A stretch of 64,000 nucleotides of DNA from VRUE01 sp963805455 (lineage in GTDB: Bacteria; Actinomycetota; Thermoleophilia; Solirubrobacterales; 70-9): assembly GCA_963805455.1 (NCBI GenBank), contig CAWDUJ010000015.1, positions 99,478-163,477 of the forward strand, in the 5' to 3' direction. Below the pieces are notes generated by a model. That model saw only the letters and a list, made by a program, of their open reading frames with translations. It searched no databases and was not told where the DNA came from. This document shows, one piece after another, positions 17,161 through 25,940 of this stretch; the first letter of the stretch is position 1; every line of letters starts with the position of its first letter. The position numbers and the translations under genes were made by a program.

Positions 17161-18120
17161 ATGGCCAGCGCGCTGCAGGAGAAGCCGGCCGCCGAGAAGG
17201 CGGCGATCGACCCTCGCTTCGAGGGCCTGGTCCTCGACTTCCTCTCCTACCTGGAGCTTGAGCGGGGCCTCTCGCGCAACACGCTCAACGCCTACAGGAC
17301 CGACCTCATGCAGTTCGGCGAGTTCCTCTCTGCACATGAGATCGACGCGCTGACGATCCGGCCGGTCGAGATCTCCGACTTCCTCGCCGAGCTCGCCACC
17401 GGCAACGTCCGCCCTCCCTGCTCGGCGGCGACGGTTCACCGCAAGTCCGCCTGCCTGCGCTCCTTCTACAAGCACCTGCGCCGCGACGAGCTGATCGCGG
17501 ACGACCCGACGGTCGCGATCAGCACCCCGCGCCGGGCGAAGAAACTGCCCCACGTCCTCAACTACGCCGAGGTCCAGAAGCTGCTGGCCTCGCCGCGCGG
17601 AGACGAGCCGACGACGCTTCGCGACCGGGCGCTGCTCGAGGTGATGTACGCCTGCGGGCTCCGCGCCTCGGAGACGATCGGCCTCGACGTCGCCGACGTC
17701 GACCTCCACGAGGGCTTCCTGCGGGCGCGGGGCAAGGGCTCTAAGGAGCGCCTCGTCCCGCTCGGCCGCCAGGCGATCGCCGCGATCACCGGCTACATGC
17801 GCGGGGGCCGGCCGAAGCTGGTCGGGGACCGCCACGAGGCCAAGCTCTTCCTCAACTTCCGCGGCGGCCCGCTGACCCGCCAGGGCCTCTACAAAATCGT
17901 CCGGCGCCACGCGCGCGACGCCGGCCTCGCCGGCCAGATGAGCCCCCACACCCTCCGCCACAGCTTCGCCACCCACCTGCTCGCCGGGGGCTGCGACCTC
18001 CGCGCGGTGCAGGAGATGCTCGGCCACGCCGACATCGCCACGACCCAGATGTACACGCACCTCTCCGGCGAGCAGCTGAAGGACGTCTACTTCCGCTCGC
18101 ACCCGCGCGCCAACGCCTGA
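17161..18120 (+). CDS. xerD: Tyrosine recombinase XerD
   Basis: 319 residues from the ATG at 17161. The N-terminal SAM-like DNA-binding domain spans about 18-110. All catalytic residues are present: Arg168 (CGLRASE), Lys192 (RGKGSKERLVPLG), His263 and Arg266 (PHTLRHSFATHLL), His289 (LGHADIATTQ) and Tyr298 (MYTHLS). It resolves chromosome dimers at dif with XerC under FtsK control. Position (Rv1701 equivalent) and intactness argue for the housekeeping enzyme rather than a phage integrase. Confidence 0.93.
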   Translation: MASALQEKPAAEKAAIDPRFEGLVLDFLSYLELERGLSRNTLNAYRTDLMQFGEFLSAHEIDALTIRPVEISDFLAELATGNVRPPCSAATVHRKSACLRSFYKHLRRDELIADDPTVAISTPRRAKKLPHVLNYAEVQKLLASPRGDEPTTLRDRALLEVMYACGLRASETIGLDVADVDLHEGFLRARGKGSKERLVPLGRQAIAAITGYMRGGRPKLVGDRHEAKLFLNFRGGPLTRQGLYKIVRRHARDAGLAGQMSPHTLRHSFATHLLAGGCDLRAVQEMLGHADIATTQMYTHLSGEQLKDVYFRSHPRANA

Positions 18121-18165
18121 CGCGGTCGAGGTTAGGGTCGTTATCCGCCCCTAAGGTCGACCGCG
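18121..18165. terminator. Hairpin directly after xerD
   Basis: CGCGGTCGA pairs with TCGACCGCG and TTAGGG pairs with CCCTAA, separated by a GG/GG mismatch, around a loop of about 10 nt. It begins at the base after the xerD stop. There is no T tract, so it may be a processing or stalling structure rather than a classical terminator. Confidence 0.55.
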
Positions 18166-18182
18166 GTCGGTAGAACTGGGGG

Positions 18183-19100
18183 ATGCCCGAGCTTCCCGAG
18201 GTCGAGACCGTCGCCCGCCAGCTCGAGCCCGAGATCGAGGGGCACCGGATCGAGCGGCTCGAGATCTACGACGAGCGCTGGCCGCGGCCGGTGGCTCCGA
18301 AACTGATCGAGGAGGCGGTCTCGGGGCGGACGATCGAGGGCCTCGGCCGGCGCGGGAAGTACCTGCTGCTGGGGCTCGACGGAGGGCAGACCCTGGTCAT
18401 GCACCTGCGGATGACGGGCAATCTGGTTCTTTTCGACGGTGAGCAGACGCTCGACCCCTCCGAGGGGATGCGGCTCTACGAGGGTGAGCGGAGCGCCGAG
18501 GAGCGGTTCCTCCGCGCCCGCTTCGTCCTCGACGACGGCCGCGAGCTCTGGTTCACCGACCCGCGCCGGTTCGGCGAGGCGTTCCTGATCGACGATTCCG
18601 AGCTCGGCGCCCGCTTCCGGCGGCTCGGACCCGAGCCGCTGTCCGATGAGTTCACCCCGGAGCTATTGGGCGAGGGCGCAGCAGGGCGGACGGCGCCGCT
18701 GAAGTCGTTCCTCCTCGACCAGTCGCGGGTCGCCGGGGTCGGCAACATCTACGCGGACGAGGCGCTTTTCCGGGCCCGCCTGCACCCGCTCTCGCCGGCG
18801 GGCTCGATGAAGCCCGAGCACCTCGAGGCACTCCACGCCGGGATCGTCTCCGCGCTCGAAGCTGGGATCGACGGCGGCGGCGCCTCGATCGACGACTTCC
18901 GCGATGGCCGGGGCGACCGGGGGACGATGCAGGACGAGTTCCTCGTCCACACCCGCGAGGGCGAGGAGTGTCCGCGCTGCGACGGGACGATCGTCCGGAT
19001 CGTCGTCGGCGGCCGCTCGACCTACTACTGCCCCGGCTGCCAGGTCCGGCTGCGCCGCCGCCCGCGCCGTGCTCGCCGTCCGGTTCGTCGTTCAACGTAG
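18183..19100 (+). CDS. mutM: Formamidopyrimidine-DNA glycosylase (Fpg/MutM)
   Basis: 305 residues. It removes oxidised purines and nicks the abasic site. The N-terminus PELPEVE places catalytic Pro2 and Glu3 right after the initiator Met. VMHLRMTGNL follows, then the helix-two-turn-helix (VAGVGNIYADEALF), and a C-terminal zinc finger with two Cys pairs (CPRCDG and CPGCQ) just before a basic tail. The insert between strands (EQTLDPSEGMRLYEGERSAE region) and the Arg-rich tail make it slightly longer than usual. recO follows 7 bp later. Confidence 0.94.
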   Translation: MPELPEVETVARQLEPEIEGHRIERLEIYDERWPRPVAPKLIEEAVSGRTIEGLGRRGKYLLLGLDGGQTLVMHLRMTGNLVLFDGEQTLDPSEGMRLYEGERSAEERFLRARFVLDDGRELWFTDPRRFGEAFLIDDSELGARFRRLGPEPLSDEFTPELLGEGAAGRTAPLKSFLLDQSRVAGVGNIYADEALFRARLHPLSPAGSMKPEHLEALHAGIVSALEAGIDGGGASIDDFRDGRGDRGTMQDEFLVHTREGEECPRCDGTIVRIVVGGRSTYYCPGCQVRLRRRPRRARRPVRRST

Positions 19101-19107
19101 ATCGGTC

Positions 19108-19833
19108 ATGCCGGGACAGACCCTGAAGACGGAGGCAATCGTCCTCCGCAGCATCCGCTACGGCGAGGCCGACCGCATCCTCCACCTGTACTCGGCCCAG
19201 TACGGCCGGATCGGGGCGATCGCAAAGGGCGCCCGCAAACCCCGCTCGCGCTTCGGCGGCCGGCTCGAGCCGTTCTTCCGCCTCGACCTCCTCCTCCACG
19301 AAGGACGCGGCGAGCTCCTGACCGTGACCGGGGTCTCGACGATCGACGGCTACCCGCGCCTGCGCTCCTCCGGCCCGGCGCTCACCGCCGGCGCCCGGGG
19401 CTGCGACGCGGTCCTGCGGCTGCTCGACTCGGCCGAGCCGAACCCGCCCGCCTACAACCTGCTCTGCCGCTATCTGGCGCTCCTCGACGACCCCGACGGC
19501 GAGCGGGGGGCGGGGTTGGAGACGGCGCTCTCATTCCGGCTCAAGCTGGCGCTGGCGGCGGGGTTCGCGCCGGAACTGGCCTCCTGCGCCCGCTGTGGCG
19601 AGGCCGAACACCTGACCGGGTTCTCGGGCGCCGCCGGGGGCGCCGTCTGCTCCGGCTGCGAGGCGGGCTCGTTCGCGCTCTCCGAGGAGGGACACCGGTT
19701 CATGGTCGAGGCGATCGCCCAGCCGCTGGCCGAGGTCCCGGAGGCCGAGGCCCCGGCGCTGCGCCAGGCGGAGCGGGCGATAACCGAGACGCTCGAGCAC
19801 CATGCGCATGTGCAGCTCCGCCCCGCGGCCTGA
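19108..19833 (+). CDS. recO: DNA repair protein RecO
   Basis: 241 residues from the ATG at 19108. The OB-fold N-terminus has the RecO pattern TEAIVLRSIRYGEADRILHLYS, then IAKGARKPRSRFGG. A helical domain follows, then a zinc-binding Cys set (CARCG and CSGCE near 155-185). RecO loads RecA onto SSB-coated single strands with RecR and anneals strands. It follows mutM closely and is separated from dgt by a repeat-element copy. Confidence 0.92.
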   Translation: MPGQTLKTEAIVLRSIRYGEADRILHLYSAQYGRIGAIAKGARKPRSRFGGRLEPFFRLDLLLHEGRGELLTVTGVSTIDGYPRLRSSGPALTAGARGCDAVLRLLDSAEPNPPAYNLLCRYLALLDDPDGERGAGLETALSFRLKLALAAGFAPELASCARCGEAEHLTGFSGAAGGAVCSGCEAGSFALSEEGHRFMVEAIAQPLAEVPEAEAPALRQAERAITETLEHHAHVQLRPAA

Positions 19834-19851
19834 GGGTCATAGGATCGCCCC

Positions 19852-19916
19852 ATGAGCGCGGAGCGAGCAAGCATCCAAATCTGGCTCTTTGCGCAGCGAG
19901 AGAAAGGGGAGCATTT
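19852..19916 (+). repeat. Intergenic repeat element, copy 3
   Basis: Reads ATGAGCGCGGAGCGAGCAAG, then CATCCAAATCTGGCTCTTTG and CGCAGCGAGAGAAAGGGGAG. The terminal AGGGGAG lies 4-8 nt before the dgt start and is its only visible ribosome site. Unlike the other copies it begins 19 bp after the upstream stop (recO). Confidence 0.75.
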
Positions 19917-19919
19917 GTG

Positions 19920-20930
19920 ATGGTGGTGACGGCGACTCTCGAGGATCGGGTGCGAGCCTGGGAGGCCGAGTTCCTCTCCGAGCTCGGGACCCCGTCCTAC
20001 CCGGCCCACCGCCGCGTCGAGGAGGCCGACAGCCCGCTCCGGACCCCCTTCCAGCGCGACCGCGACCGGATCGTCCACTCGAAGTCGTTCCGCCGCCTCA
20101 AGCACAAGACCCAGGTCTTCATCGCCCCCGAGGGCGACCATTACCGGACCCGGCTAACCCATACCCTCGAGGCCTGCGGGATTGCCCGCACGGTGGCGCG
20201 GGCGCTGGGCCTCAACGAGGACCTGACCGAGGCGATCGGGCTCGGCCATGACCTCGGCCACCCGCCCTTCGGCCACACCGGCGAGAGCGCCCTCGACGCC
20301 GCTCTGCGCGAGCGCTGCGACTCCGGCTTCAAGCACAACGTCCACTCGCTGCGGGTCGTCGACGCCCTCGAGCGCGACGGGCAGGGGCTCAACCTGACCG
20401 AACAGGTCCGCGACGGGATCCTCAACCACACCGGCTCGGACCGGCCGGCTACCCAGGAGGGGAGGATCGTCAAGCTCGTCGACCGCGTCGCCTACATCAA
20501 CCACGACATCGACGATGCGCTGCGCGCCGGGATCCTCCGCGAGGAGGACCTGCCGGCCGCCGAGATCGAGCTGCTGGGGCCGACAGGCTCGGCCCGGATC
20601 GACACCCTCGTCCGCGACATCGTCGACCACTCGGCCGAGTTCGGCGACATCGGCCAGAGCGAGGAGGTCGGTGGGGCAATGCTGAGGTTGCGGAAGTTCA
20701 TGTTCGACGAGGTCTACCTCGGCCAGGCCGCTCTCGGAGAGCACGAGAAGGCGCACCGAACCCTGCGAGGCCTGTTCGACCACTACATGGAGCACCCCGA
20801 TGAGATCCCTTCGAGTGAGCCAGGGGCAGGCGAGTGCCAGCGCGTCGCCGACTACATCGCCGGGATGACCGACCGCTACGCGATCGCCCGCTGGACCGAG
20901 CTGACGATCCCCGAGGCGGCGCGCTTCTAG
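19920..20930 (+). CDS. dgt: Deoxyguanosinetriphosphate triphosphohydrolase-like protein
   Basis: 336 residues. HD-superfamily dNTPase with RDRDRIVHSKSFRRLKHKTQVF, the metal His in HTLEACGIARTVAR, and GLGHDLGHPPFGHTGE, the Dgt signature. It hydrolyses dNTPs to deoxynucleosides and triphosphate, helping dNTP balance. ATG at 19920 is preceded by AGGGGAG from the repeat element; a GTG one codon earlier is equally spaced. Its stop TAG shares a G with the GTG start of dnaG, so the dgt-dnaG pair common in Actinobacteria is coupled here. Confidence 0.92.
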   Translation: MVVTATLEDRVRAWEAEFLSELGTPSYPAHRRVEEADSPLRTPFQRDRDRIVHSKSFRRLKHKTQVFIAPEGDHYRTRLTHTLEACGIARTVARALGLNEDLTEAIGLGHDLGHPPFGHTGESALDAALRERCDSGFKHNVHSLRVVDALERDGQGLNLTEQVRDGILNHTGSDRPATQEGRIVKLVDRVAYINHDIDDALRAGILREEDLPAAEIELLGPTGSARIDTLVRDIVDHSAEFGDIGQSEEVGGAMLRLRKFMFDEVYLGQAALGEHEKAHRTLRGLFDHYMEHPDEIPSSEPGAGECQRVADYIAGMTDRYAIARWTELTIPEAARF

Positions 20931-22702
20931 TGGCGTTGATCTCCCCCGACAGCCTCGAGCGGGTGAAGCAGGCGGCCGACATCGTCGAGGTCGTCTCCGC
21001 CCATACCGACCTCAAGCGCCAGGGAGCGCGGATGGTCGGCCTCTGCCCGTTCCACGAGGAGCGGACCCCATCGTTCTCGGTCGACCCGCAGGAGAAGCTC
21101 TACCACTGCTTCGGCTGCGGGGTCGGCGGCGACACGATCAAATTCGTCGAGGAGAAGGAGGGGCTCGGATTCGCCGAGGCGGTGGAGCTGCTGGCCGACC
21201 GCTACGGGGTCGAGCTCGAGCGCGAGCAGGAGGACCCGCAGGCCGAGGCCCGCCGCCAGCAGCGGCGCAAGCTCGGCGAGCTGCTGGACCGCACCGCCTC
21301 GTTCTACGGCAGCTACCTCTGGGACTCCGAGGAGGCGGGGAAGGCACGCGCCTACCTTGCCGAGCGCGGCCTCGAGGAGGAGACCCTGAAACGGTTCGGC
21401 GTCGGCTACGCGCCGAGTGCCTGGGACACGGTCCTGATCCGCGGCCAGCGGGCGGGCTTCGACGTCGCCGCGCTGCGGGCGGTGGGGCTCGCGCAGAAGG
21501 GGCGGGGGGGTGGCGAGTACGACCGCTTCCGGGCCCGGATCATGTTCCCGATCCGCGACCGCCGCGGGCGCACCTTCGGCTTCGGTGGGCGGGCGATGCG
21601 CTCCGACCAGGGCGCCAAGTACGTCAACACAGCCGAGACCGAGTTCTTCCACAAGAGCGAGATGCTCTACGGGATCGAGCTCGCCAAGGCCGCGATCGCC
21701 AAGGCCGGGCGCGCGGTCGTGGTCGAGGGCTACACCGACGTCCTCGCCCTCCATCAGGCTGGGCTCGAGGAGGCGGTCGGCGTGATGGGGACCGCGATCA
21801 CGACGAAACAGGTCGCGGCGCTCTCGGGGATGGTCGAGGAGGTGATCCTCGCCCTCGACGCCGACTCGGCCGGGCAGGAGGCGATGCTGAGGACCCAGCA
21901 GGTGGCCGCCGACCGCCGGATGCGGCTGCGGGTCGCGGCGATGCCGCCAGGCGAGGACCCGGCGGAGATGGTCGCCGCCGAGGGCGGCGCCGAGCGCTTC
22001 CGCAAGCTCGTCGACGCGGCGGTCGAGCTGCCGGTGTTCCAGGTCGGGCTGGTCCTCGACCGGACCGACATGAGCTCGCCCGCCGAGCGCGACCGGGCGC
22101 TGGCCGAGGTGGCGCCGATCCTGGCTGCGATGGGGGAGGGGGCGAGCCGCAGCGACCTGGTCCGGGTCGTCGCCGAGCGGCTCGAACTCGAGCCGGCGCT
22201 GGTGATGGGTCGGCTGACCGCGGCGCAGCCGCTGAGCGGCGGGACGGAGCCGGAGCCAGATCCGAGGGCCACGGCGCCGCAGCGGCCGCGCGGCGAGCTG
22301 ACCTCTCGCGAGCGCCGCGAGCGCTCGCTGCTGGCGATGTGCATCGCGCTGCCCGAGGAGGGGAGCGGCTACCTCGAAAGGCTGAACGAGGGCCACCTCT
22401 CGAAGTTCGGATCCCGGGCCGCTGCCTGGCTCACCGACAACCTCGAGGACCCGGCGTCGAACCTGCCCCGCGACGACCCCGAGCTCGCCGGGCTGATCGC
22501 CGAGCTGGTGATCGTCGCCAACGACGAGCCCGCATCGGCGGATTCGATGGAGCTCAACTTCATGCTGCTCGAGCAGGGCCGGCTCGAGGCCGAGATCGCC
22601 GCCGCCGGAGAAGGCGAGGATCCCGAGCGCCGGGCCGAGCTCAGCCGCGAGCGGGCGGCGCTCGTTGAGCAGATCGCCCGGGCCGAGCGGGTCGGGAGCT
22701 AA
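20930..22702 (+). CDS. dnaG: DNA primase
   Basis: 590 residues from a GTG overlapping the dgt stop by one base. The zinc-binding domain CPFHEERTPSFSV...CFGCG is at about 38-62. The RNA-polymerase domain has RIMFPIRDRRGRTFGFGGRAM, the TOPRIM motif VVVEGYTDVLALHQAG and the acidic pair ALDADSAGQEA. The C-terminal helicase-interaction domain is short and diverged. It makes replication primers. A tRNA-Asn gene follows 20 bp downstream. Confidence 0.95.
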   Translation: MALISPDSLERVKQAADIVEVVSAHTDLKRQGARMVGLCPFHEERTPSFSVDPQEKLYHCFGCGVGGDTIKFVEEKEGLGFAEAVELLADRYGVELEREQEDPQAEARRQQRRKLGELLDRTASFYGSYLWDSEEAGKARAYLAERGLEEETLKRFGVGYAPSAWDTVLIRGQRAGFDVAALRAVGLAQKGRGGGEYDRFRARIMFPIRDRRGRTFGFGGRAMRSDQGAKYVNTAETEFFHKSEMLYGIELAKAAIAKAGRAVVVEGYTDVLALHQAGLEEAVGVMGTAITTKQVAALSGMVEEVILALDADSAGQEAMLRTQQVAADRRMRLRVAAMPPGEDPAEMVAAEGGAERFRKLVDAAVELPVFQVGLVLDRTDMSSPAERDRALAEVAPILAAMGEGASRSDLVRVVAERLELEPALVMGRLTAAQPLSGGTEPEPDPRATAPQRPRGELTSRERRERSLLAMCIALPEEGSGYLERLNEGHLSKFGSRAAAWLTDNLEDPASNLPRDDPELAGLIAELVIVANDEPASADSMELNFMLLEQGRLEAEIAAAGEGEDPERRAELSRERAALVEQIARAERVGS

Positions 22703-22722
22703 CCGGTAAATTCCCCGGGCCT

Positions 22723-22795
22723 TCCGGGGTAGCTCAATTGGCAGAGCACTCGGCTGTTAACCGAGGGGTTGTGGGTTCGAGTCCCACCCCCGGAG
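22723..22795 (+). tRNA. tRNA-Asn (anticodon GTT)
   Basis: A 73-nt cloverleaf. Acceptor TCCGGGG/CCCCGGA with discriminator G; D arm AGCTCAATTGGCAGAGC; anticodon stem CTCGG/CCGAG with loop CTGTTAA (anticodon 22756-22758); T arm GTGGG-TTCGAGT-CCCAC. CCA is not encoded (GCT follows). Confidence 0.97.
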
Positions 22796-22809
22796 CTTCG
22801 AGGTGGCCG

Positions 22810-24054
22810 CTAGGCGGCCGCCTTCGCGCGGGCCAGCTCCTCGACGAGCTCGGCGCCCCGCTCGGCGCCGTCGTGGGCACGGCCCCAGGCCGCGAGCTCG
22901 CCGGCACGGGCCGTGAACCCGGGATCGTCGAGGATCCGCCGCGCCGCCCAGCGCAGCGGCCCCGGCCGGGTCAGCCGCCATGGCAGCGAGAGGCCGACCT
23001 TCGCCCAGGCGACCCGCATCGCGGTCTCGCTCATATCGCCGATGAACGGGCAGATCAACAGCGGGGTGCCGGCGCCGATCGCTCGGGCGACCGTGCCGTG
23101 GCCGCCGTGGGAGACGACGAGAGAGGCGGCGGGCATCAGCTGGGTGTAGCTGAGCCAGTCGACGAGGATCGCGTTGTCGGGGACCTCGATCGCGCGCTGG
23201 GGCACCACCCGGTTCGTCGTCGCCACCACCCGGACCGGCTCGTCGGCGAGCGCGTCCAGTGCGGTGCGTACCAGCCCGTTGTGGGAGTCGTGAGCGGTGC
23301 TCGGGGCGACCAGCACCAGCGGCCCATCCCCGGGCGGCAGCTCGATGTCAGGGTGCGGAACCTCGAAGGTCATCGGCCCGGTCACCTCGACTCCTCCCGG
23401 CCAGCGGCGTGGGTACTCGAGCTGGGGAAAGGTCCCGACCAAGGCGAGTTCGGGGCTGATCCCGCCGTGGAAGCGCTCGAGCGGCGCCAGCCCGAGCCGC
23501 TCGCGCTGGGTGTTCAGGTCCCGCCGGCCGTGCGCCAGGCCGATGTCGAGCAGGCGGTGGCCCTCGCGCCATGCCCGGCGCCCGAGCCCGGTCCGGGGAG
23601 GCCGCAGGCCGATCGCGAAGAACGGCAGCCCGGGCTCGACCGCCGGGTAGAGGTGGGGGATGAGGGTCGCCCGGGGGATCCCGGCGACCTCGGCGGCGAG
23701 TGCCGGCGCCAGGGTGAGGATGTCGCTGACGACGACGTCGGGGCGCATCTCCTCGAGCAGCGGCACCAGCGCCCGCGCCGCCTCGGCGGCGTGCGTGCCT
23801 TCGGCCGAGTCGGGGTCGGGCGGCGGGAACATCCGGTATTCCTCGGCCGCGGCAAAGCCGAGGCCGGCGCCCTCGACGGCGGCGCGGCGCTCCTCCCAGG
23901 TCTCGATCGTGACCTCGCCCCCGCGGGCGGCGAGCGCCCGGCCGAGGGCGATCGCGGGAAAGGCGTGGCCGGGGTCGCCGAAAGCGGCGACCAGGTAACG
24001 CCTACGGGGTGTCGAGGCCCTCTCCGGGTCGGGTGAAGACGATCTCCGGGACAT
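22810..24054 (-). CDS. GT1-family glycosyltransferase (MGT/UGT type)
   Basis: 414 residues. N-terminal Rossmann domain begins YLVAAFGDPGHAFPAIALGRAL; the C-terminal domain carries the GT1 donor-site region (VLVDWLSYTQLMPAASLVVSHGGHGTVARAIGAGTPLLICPF), including the conserved His-Gly-Gly. Relatives glycosylate lipids, macrolides or other small hydrophobic acceptors with a nucleotide sugar; the acceptor here is unknown. The start overlaps the upstream SDR gene by 53 bp; no ATG or GTG lies between the SDR stop and the first conserved strand, so the ATG at 24054 is preferred. The SDR partner suggests joint tailoring of a small molecule or lipid, which is inference. Confidence 0.82.
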   Translation of the reverse strand: MSRRSSSPDPERASTPRRRYLVAAFGDPGHAFPAIALGRALAARGGEVTIETWEERRAAVEGAGLGFAAAEEYRMFPPPDPDSAEGTHAAEAARALVPLLEEMRPDVVVSDILTLAPALAAEVAGIPRATLIPHLYPAVEPGLPFFAIGLRPPRTGLGRRAWREGHRLLDIGLAHGRRDLNTQRERLGLAPLERFHGGISPELALVGTFPQLEYPRRWPGGVEVTGPMTFEVPHPDIELPPGDGPLVLVAPSTAHDSHNGLVRTALDALADEPVRVVATTNRVVPQRAIEVPDNAILVDWLSYTQLMPAASLVVSHGGHGTVARAIGAGTPLLICPFIGDMSETAMRVAWAKVGLSLPWRLTRPGPLRWAARRILDDPGFTARAGELAAWGRAHDGAERGAELVEELARAKAAA

Positions 24055-24733
24055 GGCAGTTCGGCGATGTTCGCAGCAGGAAGCGGACCGCCTCGCCGAT
24101 GTCCTCGGGGCGGATCATGTCCTCGGCCGGGACCTGCCCCTTGGCGAACTCGGTCATCGGCGTGTCGACGAACCCCGGGGCCAGCGCCGTGCACTGGATC
24201 CCGTCGCCGCCGTACTCCCGGTGGGTCGACTGGGTGAAGTTGATCACCGCCGCCTTGGTCGCGGCGTAGATCGAGAGCCACGCCTGGCCGCCCTTGCCCG
24301 CGATCGAGGCGGTGTTGACGATCAGCGCCTTGCCGTGCTCGGCGCCGGCCTTGCGCAGCATCGGCAGCCCCTCGCGGGTGCCGATGATCAGGGCCCTGAT
24401 ATTGACCCCGAGCTGCATGTCGAGAAACTTGGTCTGGATCTCCTCCATCGGGGCGCCGATCCCGACCCCGGCGTTGTTGACGAGGACGTCGAGGCGGTCG
24501 TATGCCTCGCGATGCTTGGCGAAGAGGCCGACCACGTCCTCCTCCTCGGTCATGTTGGCGGCGACGCTCTGAACCTCGATTCCATCGGCCCGCAGGCTCT
24601 CGGCCGCGCCCTCGAGCTTCTCCGGACGGCGCGCCGAGACCGTCAGCGCGTACCCTTCCTCGCCCAGAATGCGAGCGATCGCCAGACCGATCCCGCTCGA
24701 GGCACCCGTGATCACTGCCGCTCGCTCCGCCAA
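24002..24733 (-). CDS. Short-chain dehydrogenase/reductase
   Basis: 243 residues, classical SDR. Cofactor loop TGASSGIG at about 9-16, NNAG (LVNNAGVGIGAP) near 87, and the catalytic Ser/Tyr/Lys in NTASIAGKGG and YAATKAA. The SARRPEKL stretch after strand 2 favours NADP(H). Start TTG at 24733 is supported by GAGGAGAG about 5 nt upstream. It is the first gene of a two-gene unit with the glycosyltransferase. Substrate unknown. Confidence 0.88.
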   Translation of the reverse strand: MAERAAVITGASSGIGLAIARILGEEGYALTVSARRPEKLEGAAESLRADGIEVQSVAANMTEEEDVVGLFAKHREAYDRLDVLVNNAGVGIGAPMEEIQTKFLDMQLGVNIRALIIGTREGLPMLRKAGAEHGKALIVNTASIAGKGGQAWLSIYAATKAAVINFTQSTHREYGGDGIQCTALAPGFVDTPMTEFAKGQVPAEDMIRPEDIGEAVRFLLRTSPNCHVPEIVFTRPGEGLDTP

Positions 24734-24778
24734 CTCGCTCTCCTCGCGCTCGATTCCGGTTTAGCTCACCCTAATAAC

Positions 24779-25876
24779 ATGCCCTCTCCGATGCCCGCTC
24801 GCCCAGCCCGCGTCATATCTGCCTTCGCCTGCGCGCTTGCCGCCGCGGCGCTGCTCGGCGCCTGCGGGAGCTCGGATTCGTCCTCGACCGGAGGCTCGTC
24901 CGCGGAAAACAGGCCGGCGCCGCCGAAGAGCGACTTCCCGAGCGCCAAGGGCAAGACGCTGGAAGAGGTCGTCAAAGGGACCTCGGGCCCGACCGAAGTC
25001 GTCGTCTCGCCGGCGGCGCTTGTCTTCTACAAGGGCGAGAACCGCTACCCGTTCGGCGTCTTCCACAACGACCGCACCCAGATCTCCGATGCGAAGGTCG
25101 CCCTCTACATCGCCAAGGCCCCGCCGCCCAAGAAACCGGAAGGAGCGGCGGCGGAATCGAACAAACAGCGCAAAGGGCCGGCCGCGCGGGCGCGGGAAGA
25201 AGGCCTCGAACAGCCCGCGTTCGGGCCGTTCCCGGCCCAGATCGAATCGATGGAAACCCAACCCGCGTTCCGGGCAAAGACGACCTCCGACGACCCCAAC
25301 GCCGCGACCGCCGTCTACAGCTCGAACATCGACTTCCCCAGCGACGGTGAGTGGCGGATCGCCGCCGTGATCGAAGAATCGCCGGGCAAGTTCACGGCCG
25401 GCCTCCTTCCGAGCGCGATCGTCGGCCAGTACAGCGGGATTCCGCGGGTCGGCGACCAGGCACCGGTTATCCACACGCCGACCGCATCCGATTACGGCGG
25501 AGACCTCTCGAAAGTGACGACGAGGGTTCCTCCCGACACCCAGAACAAGGTTGACTTCGCGGACGTTGTGGGGAAGGAACCGGTTGCCCTCTTGTTTGCG
25601 ACCCCTCAGTTCTGCCAGAGTCGGGTATGCGGACCCGTCGTCGACGTCGCCGAGCAGGTCCAGGAAAGCTTCAAGGACCAGGTCAATTTCATCCATATGG
25701 AGATCTACAACGAAAACGACCCGAACAAGGACGTGCGGCCCCAGGTCCGCGCCTACCACCTGCCCAGCGAGCCCTGGCTGTTCGTCATCGACCGCAACGG
25801 CAAGGTCGCGTCCACCGTCGAGGGTGCCTTCGGCATCGACCTGATGACCAAGGAAGTCGAAAAAGTCGCCGAATGA
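24779..25876 (+). CDS. Lipoprotein with thioredoxin-like domain
   Basis: 365 residues. Lipoprotein signal: basic start, AFACALAAAALLGAC lipobox (Cys about 24), then a Ser-rich linker. The C-terminal half looks like a thioredoxin fold: GDQAPVIHTPT, VALLFATPQFCQSRVCGPVVDVAEQV, then PWLFVIDRNGKVASTVEGAFG with the cis-Pro-like position before WLF. The Cys pair is spaced CX4C, not CXXC, so redox activity is uncertain. No Shine-Dalgarno precedes the ATG, and TAATAAC just upstream could be a -10 of a leaderless transcript. ATG 24791 is an alternative start. The stop codon opens repeat copy 4. Confidence 0.72.
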   Translation: MPSPMPARPARVISAFACALAAAALLGACGSSDSSSTGGSSAENRPAPPKSDFPSAKGKTLEEVVKGTSGPTEVVVSPAALVFYKGENRYPFGVFHNDRTQISDAKVALYIAKAPPPKKPEGAAAESNKQRKGPAARAREEGLEQPAFGPFPAQIESMETQPAFRAKTTSDDPNAATAVYSSNIDFPSDGEWRIAAVIEESPGKFTAGLLPSAIVGQYSGIPRVGDQAPVIHTPTASDYGGDLSKVTTRVPPDTQNKVDFADVVGKEPVALLFATPQFCQSRVCGPVVDVAEQVQESFKDQVNFIHMEIYNENDPNKDVRPQVRAYHLPSEPWLFVIDRNGKVASTVEGAFGIDLMTKEVEKVAE

Positions 25877-25938
25877 GGGCGGAGCGAGCAAGCGTGCATC
25901 TCTGGTTCCTCGCGCCGCGAGCGAAGCACGAGGCATTG
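25874..25938 (+). repeat. Intergenic repeat element, copy 4
   Basis: Starts at the upstream stop codon: TGAGGGCGGAGCGAGCAAGC, then GTGCATCTCTGGTTCCTCGC and GCCGCGAGCGAAGCACGAGG. The GAGG lies 7 nt before the ATG of the Hpt gene. Confidence 0.75.
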
Positions 25939-25940
25939 TC

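Noticed and set aside
17161..18120. XerD as the integrase of a mobile element
   Set aside because: It sits in the conserved housekeeping order after pyrG and is far from the tRNA-linked segment; nothing nearby looks like an att site.
24053..24778. Plus-strand N-terminal extension of the thioredoxin-like lipoprotein
   Set aside because: This part is antisense to the SDR gene and lacks a signal; the lipoprotein signal begins at 24779, so the extension is an open-frame artefact.
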